Source of the DNA: Streptomyces sp. NBS 14/10
GTDB lineage: Bacteria > Actinomycetota > Actinomycetes > Streptomycetales > Streptomycetaceae
Direction: 5' to 3'
Length of the DNA stretch: 64,000 bases
Assembly (NCBI RefSeq): GCF_002224125.1
Contig: NZ_NCSM01000007.1
Coordinates: 855,371-919,370 of the forward strand
The position numbers and the translations under genes were made by a program. Under the pieces are notes generated by a model. The model was given only the letters and a program-made list of their open reading frames with translations, was not told the DNA's origin and ran no database searches. Position 1 is the stretch's first letter, and each line of letters starts with the position of its first letter. Below are positions 25,839 through 33,386 of this stretch, piece after piece.

Positions 25839-26786
25839 TCACCACCCGTGGGACTTGAGGTAGGTCTCGGCGCGGTCCCGGTCCCACGCGCCGTCCGCGA
25901 TCACCACGCGGTAGCGGTACGCGAAGCTCTCGCCCGGCGGCAGCGCGAACTCCTCGAAGAACGCCCAGGAGAACGCGACCGAGGGGATGGGCTCGGAGCG
26001 TACGAACCAGTGGGAGGCGTGCACGGCTTCGGTGTTCTCCGGCGCGTGGGAGAACAGCAGGGTGGAGTGGCCGTCCACATCGTCGTGCTCGGCGGTGATG
26101 GCGATCCAGGGCGCCTCGGCGGCCGGGGTGCCCATCAGATCGGACGCGCCCTGCTCGCCCTCGCCGCCGCGCCCGCCGGGGCCGAACACATCGCCGCCGG
26201 TGAAGTCGCGGGGGCCGCGCCAGTTCAGCCCGGTGTAGCCGGCCATCTCACGGCCCGCGGTGGTCGGGGAGCCGAAGCGCAGCTCCTCGCCGCGGACGTT
26301 GGTGAGCCGGATCGACCAGTCGATGGCCCAGGTGCCCTCGGCGGGCTCCACGGAATGCACCTCGACGGTGCGCAGCTCCTGCGCCCACTCCTGGCCACCG
26401 TTCTCGACCCATGTCAGGTTCTCGGCGAAGCGCAGCCGGTCGTCGGTGACGGTGAACTCCTCGAAGCCGTCATGGCGCATCGACCCGACGCGCTCGTCGA
26501 CCCGCCGGTAGCCCTGCTCCGGGCCGAGGTAGCTGTTGCCGCCCCAGAAGTTCTGCTCGGACAGATGGCTCGCGGTCATCTGCAGGCCCTTGTGCCAGCG
26601 GTGGTCGTTGGGCCGGTAGCCGGAGACCACATTGCCGGCCAGCGTGCGCAGCGGGTGGGTGTAGGGCTTCAGCGATTCGAACGGGTCGGCGTCCGGCTTG
26701 TAGACGTACGCCAGCAGCTCGACGCCCCCGGAGGCGACCGTGACGCTCTCGCCGTGGGTGTGCGTGACGGTGATCGGCTCGGTCAT
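25839..26786 (-). CDS. DUF6807 (PmoA-like) family protein
   Basis: A 315-residue beta-rich protein of the family often labelled methane oxygenase PmoA, now treated as a domain of unknown function in carbohydrate loci. The HPLRTLAGNVVSGYRPNDHRWHKGL and NFWGGNSYL segments are its typical conserved region. It has no signal or membrane segment, so the methane-oxygenase name is misleading. It starts at 26786, two bases after the Gfo/Idh stop, so the two are coupled. Confidence 0.75.
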   Translation of the reverse strand: MTEPITVTHTHGESVTVASGGVELLAYVYKPDADPFESLKPYTHPLRTLAGNVVSGYRPNDHRWHKGLQMTASHLSEQNFWGGNSYLGPEQGYRRVDERVGSMRHDGFEEFTVTDDRLRFAENLTWVENGGQEWAQELRTVEVHSVEPAEGTWAIDWSIRLTNVRGEELRFGSPTTAGREMAGYTGLNWRGPRDFTGGDVFGPGGRGGEGEQGASDLMGTPAAEAPWIAITAEHDDVDGHSTLLFSHAPENTEAVHASHWFVRSEPIPSVAFSWAFFEEFALPPGESFAYRYRVVIADGAWDRDRAETYLKSHGW

Positions 26787-26788
26787 GC

Positions 26789-27973
26789 TCAGTTCTCCTT
26801 GGTGGACGCGGCGGGCGTGGCGGCCGTCGCGGGTGCCCAGTCGGGGTGGTTGCCGTGCATGGCGTCGTAGTACGGGTCGCCGGGGGCGATCTCGCCGGCG
26901 TGGACGGGCCGTCCGGTGAAGGCCGACTTGTACAGCGCGGCCAGGAACTCCATGGTGCGGCGGGCGTCCGGGCCGCTGCCCGGGGGCCGTACTTCGTCCC
27001 GCATCGCGTCGAGCACCACGGCCAGCTGGGCGGTGTGCGAGCTGGGCAGATCGGCGGCCGGGGTGCGCCAGTGGGCGATGCGGTCGGCGGCGTCGCGGGT
27101 GTGCGGGGCGGGGGTGTAGACCCAGTCGTCGTTGCTGTGCCCGTACAGGTGGGTGAGTTCGACGGTGGCGTCGGCACAGTCGATACGGATCCGGCTGACC
27201 TCGTCCGGCGACACCACGCTGTTGACGACGGTGGCCACGGCGCCGTTCGCGAAGCGGACCAGCGCGGTCGAGACGTCCTCGCTCTCCACGTCGTGCACCA
27301 GCCGCCCGGCCATGGCCCGTATCTCGGTCCAGTCGCCAAGGAGGTACAGCAGCAGGTCCATCTGGTGGATGCCGTGGCCCATCGAGGGGCCGCCGCCCTC
27401 GCTGTCCCAGCGGCCACGCCAGGGCACCGCGTAGTACTCGGTGTTGCGGTACCAGGTGGTCTGGCAGTGGGCGACCAGCGGCTTGCCGAGCTCGCCGCTG
27501 GTCAGCAGCTCGCGGGCGTGGACGGCGCCCGAGCCGTAGCGGTGCTGGAAGACCACGGACGCGTACGGGCCGCCGTCGGGCTTTTCGGCCGCCTCGGCCG
27601 CCGCGATCTCGTCGTACTCGGCGAGCGTGAGGCACAGCGGCTTCTCGCACAGCACCCAGGCCCCGGCGCGCAGGGCCGCCACGGTCTGCTCGCGGTGGAG
27701 GGAGGGCGGGGTGCCGATGAGAACCAGGTCGGGGCGCTCGGCCTCCAGCATGGCGGCCAGGTCGGTGTAGCCGGTCACGGTGAATCCGGGGCCCGTCTCG
27801 CCGGGCTCGGCGGCCTGGGCTCGGAATGCCTCCAGGCGGCTCTCGTCCACGTCGACCCCCGCGACGAGGTCGACGCGGTCGGCCTGCGCGCGGAGCGCGG
27901 GCAGATGGCTGCCGGAGACAATGCCTCCGGTGCCGACGACTGCGGCACGGATACGGGTGGTGGCTGCGGCCAT
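26789..27973 (-). CDS. Gfo/Idh/MocA-family oxidoreductase (first gene of the importer operon)
   Basis: A 394-residue dehydrogenase. The N-terminal Rossmann motif is AVVGTGGIVSGSHLPAL and the EKP motif is VLCEKPLCLTL; GGPSMGHGIHQMDLLLYLLG lies in the C-terminal domain. The ATG at 27973 has GAGGAG nine bases upstream. Its promoter region carries the operator at 27995 shared with the other Gfo operon, so the two dehydrogenases are probably induced together and act on related substrates. Confidence 0.9.
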   Translation of the reverse strand: MAAATTRIRAAVVGTGGIVSGSHLPALRAQADRVDLVAGVDVDESRLEAFRAQAAEPGETGPGFTVTGYTDLAAMLEAERPDLVLIGTPPSLHREQTVAALRAGAWVLCEKPLCLTLAEYDEIAAAEAAEKPDGGPYASVVFQHRYGSGAVHARELLTSGELGKPLVAHCQTTWYRNTEYYAVPWRGRWDSEGGGPSMGHGIHQMDLLLYLLGDWTEIRAMAGRLVHDVESEDVSTALVRFANGAVATVVNSVVSPDEVSRIRIDCADATVELTHLYGHSNDDWVYTPAPHTRDAADRIAHWRTPAADLPSSHTAQLAVVLDAMRDEVRPPGSGPDARRTMEFLAALYKSAFTGRPVHAGEIAPGDPYYDAMHGNHPDWAPATAATPAASTKEN

Positions 27974-27994
27974 GAACAGGGCTCCTCGCCGAGG

Positions 27995-28007
27995 GAAAGC
28001 GCTTGCT
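27995..28007. promoter_or_regulatory. LacI-type operator between the importer operon and its regulator
   Basis: GAAAGCGCTTGCT, centred on AAGCGCTT, lies 22 bases before the Gfo/Idh start and about 230 bases before the LacI gene. It is an exact inverse copy of 19324-19336, so the divergent LacI regulator probably controls both operons. Confidence 0.65.
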
Positions 28008-28071
28008 GGGGAGGACCCTAGACATGGTCCGGATGACCGGACAAGACCTTGGAGAGCACAATCGGGCCCCT

Positions 28072-28087
28072 GTTGAAACTTTCGAAC
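28072..28087. promoter_or_regulatory. Second LacI-family-like palindrome (GAAAC-TTTC type)
   Basis: GTTGAAACTTTCGAAC is close to the CGAAA-N-TTTCG elements bound by LacI-type glycoside regulators such as BxlR of Streptomyces. It is in the same divergent region as the first operator and could be the site for autoregulation or for a second regulator. Confidence 0.4.
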
Positions 28088-28239
28088 GGGAGGGGAACGG
28101 CGGGTGCGCGGGTGGTGTCTCTCCATGGGCGATGCGCCCGCACATCCCTCTCCGGCACCCACCCTGACCAGTGAGAGCATGGGCGTGCGCGAAGGGGCGC
28201 ACGCGGCGCACCACCAGGTGACCATCCAACGGAGGAATC

Positions 28240-29307
28240 ATGGCAGTGACCCTGGCCGATGTGGCCGCACGGGCGCGGGTCTCGGCGGCCACCGTGTCGC
28301 GCGTCCTGAGCGGCAACTACCCGGTCGCCGAGTCGACCCGGGCCCGGGTGCTGCGCGCGGTGGACGAGCTCGAGTACGTGGTCAACGGCCCGGCGAGCGC
28401 GCTTGCCGCCGCCACCTCGGATCTGGTGGGCGTGCTCGTCAACGACATCGCGGACCCCTTCTTCGGGATCATCGCCGGCGCCGTGCAGTCCGAGATGGGG
28501 TCGGCCGTGGGCGCGGAGTCCGGCCGCCACGGTGAAAAGCTCGCCGTGATCTGCAATACCGGCGGCTCCCCGGAGCGCGAACTCAACTACCTGACCCTCC
28601 TCCAGCGGCAGCGCGCCGCCGCCGTCGTACTCACCGGTGGCGCCGTCGAGCACCCGGACCACATGGCCGCGGTCGCCGCCAAGGCGTCCCGGCTGGCCTC
28701 GTCCGGCACCCGTGTGGTGCTGTGCGGCCGCCCCCCGATCGAGGACGCGGTCACCCTCACCTTCGACAACCGCGGCGGCGCCCGGCGGCTCACCGAGCAT
28801 CTGCTGACCCTCGGCCACCGCCGGATCGGCTATGTGGCCGGCCCCGCCGAGCGCACCACGACCCGCGACCGCCTCGAGGGGCATCGCGCGGCCATGTCGG
28901 CGGCGGGCCTCGGCGGCCTGAGCGAGGGGGTGGAGCGGCTGACCGTCCACGGGCTGTACGACCGCTCCTCCGGCTATGACGCCACGCTCGAACTGCTGCG
29001 CCGCGACGAGGCGTTGACGGCCATCGTGGCCGCCAACGACACCATCGCGCTCGGCGTCTGCGCGGCGCTGCGCGACCAGGGGCTGCGGATCCCCGACGAC
29101 GTGTCGGTGGCCGGCTTCGACGACCTGCCCTTCAGCGCGGACGCGGTCCCGGCCCTCACCACGGTCCGGCTGCCCCTCCATGAAGCGGGTGCCCGCGCCG
29201 GGCGCCTGGCGCTGGGGCGCGAGCCGCAGCCGCCGGGCGGGGTGGCGATGGTGCGCTCCGAGCTGATGGCTCGGGCGTCCACGGCGCCGCCGCGGGCTGC
29301 CAAGTAG
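28240..29307 (+). CDS. LacI-family transcriptional regulator
   Basis: A 355-residue repressor. The N-terminal helix-turn-helix LADVAARARVSAATVSRVLSG is classical LacI, followed by a periplasmic-binding-type effector domain (VGVLVNDIADPFFGIIAGAV, GYVAGPAERTTTRDRLEGH, IVAANDTIALGVCAALRDQGLRIPDDVSVAGFDD). GGAGG lies five bases before the ATG. It is divergent from the importer operon and should release its operators at 27995 and 19324 when the imported sugar or a derivative binds. Confidence 0.92.
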   Translation: MAVTLADVAARARVSAATVSRVLSGNYPVAESTRARVLRAVDELEYVVNGPASALAAATSDLVGVLVNDIADPFFGIIAGAVQSEMGSAVGAESGRHGEKLAVICNTGGSPERELNYLTLLQRQRAAAVVLTGGAVEHPDHMAAVAAKASRLASSGTRVVLCGRPPIEDAVTLTFDNRGGARRLTEHLLTLGHRRIGYVAGPAERTTTRDRLEGHRAAMSAAGLGGLSEGVERLTVHGLYDRSSGYDATLELLRRDEALTAIVAANDTIALGVCAALRDQGLRIPDDVSVAGFDDLPFSADAVPALTTVRLPLHEAGARAGRLALGREPQPPGGVAMVRSELMARASTAPPRAAK

Positions 29308-29357
29308 GCGCCAGGTAGGCCCGCCCGAAGCCGGTCTGAGCTCAGCCCCGCGCGGGC

Positions 29358-29480
29358 TCGCGCCGCTTGGCGGCATGGTCGGATGCCGGGTGCGCCTCTC
29401 GTCTCGCGCCTTTGGCGCAAAGCGGCTGGTCACGGGTGTGGAGGGGGACGGCTCGGGTGCGTTGCCGGGCGGCGGGCCGG
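29358..29480 (+). repeat. Dispersed intergenic hairpin repeat, copy 1
   Basis: This stretch matches, with about 70-80% identity by eye, copies in the 58.4-59.1 kb region. The anchor is TCGTCTCG followed by a short hairpin (here GCGCC-TTT-GGCGC at 29406-29418) and CAAAGCGGC. The stem sequence differs between copies while pairing is largely kept. No gene is apparent in 29308-29581 apart from the promoter of the next gene. Confidence 0.6.
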
Positions 29481-29525
29481 CTGTTCCGAGCCGGGCGATC
29501 CAGCGCCCGGGACACCGGTGGTGTT

Positions 29526-29563
29526 TTGAAAGTGCTTGATCTGGAGCAAGTATTAGGTCAAGC
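29526..29563 (+). promoter_or_regulatory. Promoter and dyad of the MarR-GNAT gene
   Basis: TTGAAA at 29526-29531 and GTATTA/TATTAG near 29550-29556 form a promoter with 18-19 bp spacing. GCTTGA at 29534-29539 and TCAAGC at 29558-29563 are perfect inverted arms that straddle the -10 region, which suits autorepression by a MarR protein. Confidence 0.45.
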
Positions 29564-29581
29564 GATCCTGGGGAGGGACCC

Positions 29582-30508
29582 ATGTCCGACGACCTCGACA
29601 CCGCCATCGACGAGGTGCGTTCCTTCAACCGGTTGTACACCCGGGTCATCGGCGTCCTCGACTATCCGGGCCGGCTGCACACCCCGTACACCCTCAGCGA
29701 GGCCCGCATCCTGTACGAGCTCGCCCAGCGCGAGCGCGCGCATGTGTCGGCGCTCCGTGGTGACCTGGGGCTGACCGCCGCCCATATGAGCCGGACGCTC
29801 GGCCGCTTCGAGGAGCAGGGCCTGATCACCCGCGAGCGCAACGTCCGCGACGCCCGCCACCAGCAGGTCTCGCTCACCGCCGAGGGCCGGGCCGCCGCGT
29901 CCGAACTGGACCGTAAGTCACGGGAGTCGGTGGCGGGGCTGCTGGCCCGGCTGGACCGGCCGCAGCTGCGTCGGCTGCGCGAGGCGCTGGCGACCGCGCG
30001 CGGTGTGTTCTCCGGCACGCCGGAGCGGGTGCGGCTGCGTGCTCCGGGCCCCGGCGATCTCGGCTGGATCGTGCAGCGGCACGGCGCGCTGTACGCCAAG
30101 GAGTTCGGCTGGAATGCCGAGTTCGAGGCTCACGTGGCGCGGATCGTTGGTGAGTTCGGCACAGATCAGGGGTACGAGCGCGCCTGGATCGCCGAGCTCG
30201 GTGGGCGTCCGGTCGGGTCGGTGCTGTGCGTACGGGACGAGGCGCCCGAGACGGCCCGGCTGCGGCTGCTGCTCGTCGAGCCGGACGCCCGGGGGTTCGG
30301 GATCGGTGACCGGCTGGTGGGGGCGTGCGTGAAATTCGCCCGCGAGGCGGGCTACCGCGAACTGGTGCTGTGGACCAACGACGTCCTGACCGCCGCCCGC
30401 CGGATCTACCAGCGGGCGGGGTTCGAGCTGATCGCCGAGGAGCGGCACCAGAGTTACGGGGCCGATCTCGTCGGTCAGGACTGGCGGCTCACCCTCCGGG
30501 GAAGATGA
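29582..30508 (+). CDS. MarR-type regulator fused to a GNAT acetyltransferase
   Basis: A 308-residue two-domain protein. Residues about 1-145 form a MarR winged helix (LTAAHMSRTLGRFEEQGLITRERNVRDARHQQVSLT), and residues about 150-308 form a GNAT domain with the acetyl-CoA loop VEPDARGFGIGDRLV and the C-terminal WTNDVLTAARRIYQRAGFELI. The fusion is known from other actinobacteria and proteobacteria. GGGAGG precedes the ATG. It probably represses its own promoter; the acetylation target is unknown. Its 3' end overlaps the convergent LPMO gene by 20 bases. Confidence 0.9.
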   Translation: MSDDLDTAIDEVRSFNRLYTRVIGVLDYPGRLHTPYTLSEARILYELAQRERAHVSALRGDLGLTAAHMSRTLGRFEEQGLITRERNVRDARHQQVSLTAEGRAAASELDRKSRESVAGLLARLDRPQLRRLREALATARGVFSGTPERVRLRAPGPGDLGWIVQRHGALYAKEFGWNAEFEAHVARIVGEFGTDQGYERAWIAELGGRPVGSVLCVRDEAPETARLRLLLVEPDARGFGIGDRLVGACVKFAREAGYRELVLWTNDVLTAARRIYQRAGFELIAEERHQSYGADLVGQDWRLTLRGR

Positions 30509-31199
30509 CGTCGCTGCACGAGTAGAACGACTGGTCCAGGTGGCTGGCCTGCCAGATCATGAAGACGACATGGCGGCCGGTGCGCCCGGGGGCGTTGACC
30601 GGGATCGAGACGGTGACCCCGTTGAGCGAGGGGTCGGTGGAGGGCTCGCCGACTCCGGGAGCGATCTTGCCCGTCTGGGCGACCAGTTCGAGGTCGCTCC
30701 AGCGCAGCGGCTGGGTGGTGGCGTCGTATCCCTGCTTGGTGACGTAGATGCGGTAGTAGTCGGCGCCGTGCTTGGCCTGGTCGTGGTTCTTGAAGGTAAA
30801 GCTGTTGTTGACGGCCGTGGCCTCCCACTTGCCGGGCACGTCCATCGCGTTGTAGCGGCCCGAGGAGGTGTGCCCGCCGCTGCAGAGCTGGCCGTCGGGG
30901 AGGGCGGCCTGGTGGTTGCCCGCGACGCCTTCCCGGTAGAGGCCGTTCCAGTTCCACATGGCGTTGACATCGGCTTGCCAGGCCTGCCAGCACATGGGGT
31001 CCTTGGTCTTCATCTCCGGGTTCTGGAAGTCGCCGCCCCAGCGCTTCCAGCAGCCGTAGTTGCGCGAGGCCGGGCCGATGGCCGAGCCGTGGGCGGCGGC
31101 GGTGTCCGCCAGCGGGATCGCGATCATCAGGACGGCGGCGGACGCGGCGGCCGACGCCCGCGCCACCCACCGTCTCCGGTTGTGCTCATGACAAATCAT
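30489..31199 (-). CDS. AA10 lytic polysaccharide monooxygenase, cellulose-active type
   Basis: A 236-residue secreted copper enzyme that oxidatively cleaves crystalline polysaccharide. The signal peptide ends in TAAA, leaving His37 as the first mature residue; with H110 (CSGGHTSSG) it forms the histidine brace. The C-terminal DQSFYSCSDVIF supplies the axial Phe. The NYGCWKRWGGDFQNPEM and DPMCWQAWQAD segments resemble the cellulose-active Streptomyces LPMO10 group rather than chitin-active ones. There is no carbohydrate-binding module. The ATG at 31199 has GGAG upstream. A CebR-like box 53 bases before the start suggests induction by cello-oligosaccharides. Confidence 0.92.
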   Translation of the reverse strand: MICHEHNRRRWVARASAAASAAVLMIAIPLADTAAAHGSAIGPASRNYGCWKRWGGDFQNPEMKTKDPMCWQAWQADVNAMWNWNGLYREGVAGNHQAALPDGQLCSGGHTSSGRYNAMDVPGKWEATAVNNSFTFKNHDQAKHGADYYRIYVTKQGYDATTQPLRWSDLELVAQTGKIAPGVGEPSTDPSLNGVTVSIPVNAPGRTGRHVVFMIWQASHLDQSFYSCSDVIFPGG

Positions 31200-31251
31200 G
31201 GTGGCTCCAGATGTCCCTTGTTCTCCTCTGATACGGGGTGTGCACGATGTA

Positions 31252-31265
31252 CGGGAGCGCTCCCA
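31252..31265. promoter_or_regulatory. CebR-like operator before the LPMO gene
   Basis: CGGGAGCGCTCCCA matches 13 of 14 bases of the known CebR box TGGGAGCGCTCCCA, the repressor site for cellulose and cellobiose genes in Streptomyces. The inner 12 bases are a perfect palindrome. Confidence 0.75.
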
Positions 31266-31398
31266 TCGTAGAACCGGGCCCTGGAGGCGGCCAGGTACCT
31301 GGAGGGGCGTCATCCGGCCGAAAATCACTCGCGCCGAGGAGGCTTCGCGGGATAAGGAGTGAGCAGTCGGAACTGAATCAGAGCATGAGGTACACCCG

Positions 31399-32544
31399 CT
31401 GAGTACGCATCAGGTCATCGAATGGACCGAAGCCGGGCGGGCCCGCGACGCCCGATGGCGCTCCGAGAACGGGGCGCCCCCGCCCCGCCGGGTGGCGACC
31501 GCCGACGACCGTATGACGGCCGACACCGCCTACCGCCTGGCCTGCGAGGGCACCGCGCTGCTGTGGTGCGGCGACTACCAGGGCGCCCGCCAGCTGCTGA
31601 GCGCCATGGCCCGCCGCGTCGACCGGGGCCCGCGCCGCCCGCGCCGGCGGCGCGCCCCCGCGGCCTCCCCCGCCGAGGCCTTCCACCAGCACCGGCAGGC
31701 CCAGTCCCGGCGGGCCCGGGTGCTGGGCATGCTGCTCGTACCGCTCGACGGCGACTACGGCGTGCCGCTGCGCCGCGCGCCCGACGTACGGCAGGCGTGC
31801 GTCGAGGCGTACGGACCGGCCGAAGGGCCCTCGGTGACCTCCCTGAGGGAGCTGCTGGGCCTGATCGGCGCGCATGAGTGGCGCACGAAGGGCGTCGCGG
31901 TGCCGGCCCTGGGCGGCGACCGGATCCATCCGCACTACGGCGTCTTCTCGCCGGTACGCGGCGAGTACGTGGACCTGGTGGCCGAGGCGCCGCTGCCCGG
32001 CGATGCGTCCCTGGCGTACGACATCGGCACGGGGACGGGCGTCCTGGCCGCCGTGCTCGCCCGCCGTGGCGTGGGGCGCGTCGTGGCCACGGACCAGGAC
32101 CCGCGCGCGCTGGCGTGCGCGGGGGAGAACATCGCGCGGCTTGGTCTGGCCGGGCGGGTGGACGTCGTGCGGGAGGACCTTTTCCCGGGCGGCCGGGCCC
32201 CGCTCGTCGTCTGCAACCCGCCCTGGGTGCCCGCCCGCCCCACCTCGCCGGTCGAGTACGCGGTGTACGACCCGGACGGCCGGATGCTGCACGGCTTCCT
32301 CGACGGCCTGGCCGACCATCTCGCCCCGGGCGGCGAGGGCTGGCTGATCCTCTCCGACCTCGCCGAACACCTGGGGCTGCGCCCGCGCGACGAGCTGCTG
32401 GCCGCGTTCGACGCGGCGGGCCTGAAGGTCGTGGACCGGCTGGACACCCGTCCCGGCCACCGCCGCGCCACCGATCCGGACGATCCGCTGCACGAGGCCC
32501 GCGCGGCGGAGGTGACCTCGCTGTGGCGCCTTGCCGCCAGGTAG
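31399..32544 (+). CDS. Class I SAM methyltransferase with NPPW motif (HemK/PrmC-like), probable CTG start
   Basis: The catalytic part has motif I YDIGTGTGVLAAVLARR, motif II VVATDQDPRAL and CNPPWVPAR, the NPPY/W motif of enzymes that methylate amide or amine nitrogen. An N-terminal helical region of about 130 residues precedes it. The first ATG/GTG-type start in frame is the GTG at 31492, which has no ribosome site. The frame upstream of it reads STHQVIEWTEAGRARD and similar coding-like residues back to a CTG at 31399 that has GAGG at 31387-31390, so I annotate the CTG (382 codons). Starting at 31492 would give 350 residues. The target is unknown. Confidence 0.75.
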   Translation: MSTHQVIEWTEAGRARDARWRSENGAPPPRRVATADDRMTADTAYRLACEGTALLWCGDYQGARQLLSAMARRVDRGPRRPRRRRAPAASPAEAFHQHRQAQSRRARVLGMLLVPLDGDYGVPLRRAPDVRQACVEAYGPAEGPSVTSLRELLGLIGAHEWRTKGVAVPALGGDRIHPHYGVFSPVRGEYVDLVAEAPLPGDASLAYDIGTGTGVLAAVLARRGVGRVVATDQDPRALACAGENIARLGLAGRVDVVREDLFPGGRAPLVVCNPPWVPARPTSPVEYAVYDPDGRMLHGFLDGLADHLAPGGEGWLILSDLAEHLGLRPRDELLAAFDAAGLKVVDRLDTRPGHRRATDPDDPLHEARAAEVTSLWRLAAR

Positions 32545-32588
32545 GTGGCACAGTGGAGACCTGATCCATTCGAAGAACCGGAGCCCGT

Positions 32589-33386
32589 ATGCAGCTCGCC
32601 TTCTCGACCCTCGGCGTCCCCGGCCTGCCGATCAAGGACGTGGTGCGGCTCGCCGCCGACACCGGCTACCACGGCGTCGAACTGCGGGCGCACCCCGAGG
32701 AGCCGGTGCACCCGGGGATCGGGGCCGCCGAGCGGGAGCGGGTGGTGGCGGAGTTCAAGGCCGCCGGGGTGGCGGTGCTGACGGTCGCGGGGTACGTACG
32801 GTCCGCCGCGGCGGGGCCGGACGAACCGGCGCTGGAGGAGCTGCGGGAGCTGCTGCGGCTCGCCCATGACCTGGGCGCGGCCCATGTCCGGGTCTTCCCC
32901 GGCGGCGGTGACCTCGACGCCGCCGAGGCCGACGCGAACGCCGCCCGGCGGCTGGCTTCCGCCGCGCCGTACGCCGCCGACCTGGGCGTGCGGCTGCTGC
33001 TCGAGACGCATGACTCGCACCGCACCGGGGCCGACGTGACCCGCGTGCTCGGGTTGGTCGGCCACCAGAGCGTGGGCGCGATCTGGGATGTGATGCACCC
33101 CTGGCTGGGCGGCGAGGATCCGTCCGCCACCCATGCGGCGCTCGCCCCGTACCTGGGCTATGTGCAGGTCAAGGACATCGCCTCGGCCGACGACACCACC
33201 CCGCTGCCGCTGGGCGCGGGCGTGCTGCCGCTGGCCGAGTCCGTGGAACTGCTCAGCCGCGCGGGCTGGGACGGCTGGCTGTGCTGGGAGTACGAGAAGC
33301 GCTGGTACCCGCAAGCGGCGGAGCTTCCGGGGCTGCTTCCCGCGGCCCGGGACCATCTGCTGCGGCTGCTCGCCGAGGCGGCCTGA
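32589..33386 (+). CDS. Sugar phosphate isomerase/epimerase
   Basis: A 265-residue TIM barrel of the AP_endonuc_2 family. LLLETHDSHRTG, GAIWDVMHPWLGG and a final WLCWEYEKRW supply the metal-binding Glu, Asp/His and Glu. The start MQLAFSTLGVPGLPIKDVVRLAAD is typical. It follows the methyltransferase by 44 bases. Its last 134 bases overlap the convergent EamA gene. The substrate is not evident. Confidence 0.87.
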   Translation: MQLAFSTLGVPGLPIKDVVRLAADTGYHGVELRAHPEEPVHPGIGAAERERVVAEFKAAGVAVLTVAGYVRSAAAGPDEPALEELRELLRLAHDLGAAHVRVFPGGGDLDAAEADANAARRLASAAPYAADLGVRLLLETHDSHRTGADVTRVLGLVGHQSVGAIWDVMHPWLGGEDPSATHAALAPYLGYVQVKDIASADDTTPLPLGAGVLPLAESVELLSRAGWDGWLCWEYEKRWYPQAAELPGLLPAARDHLLRLLAEAA

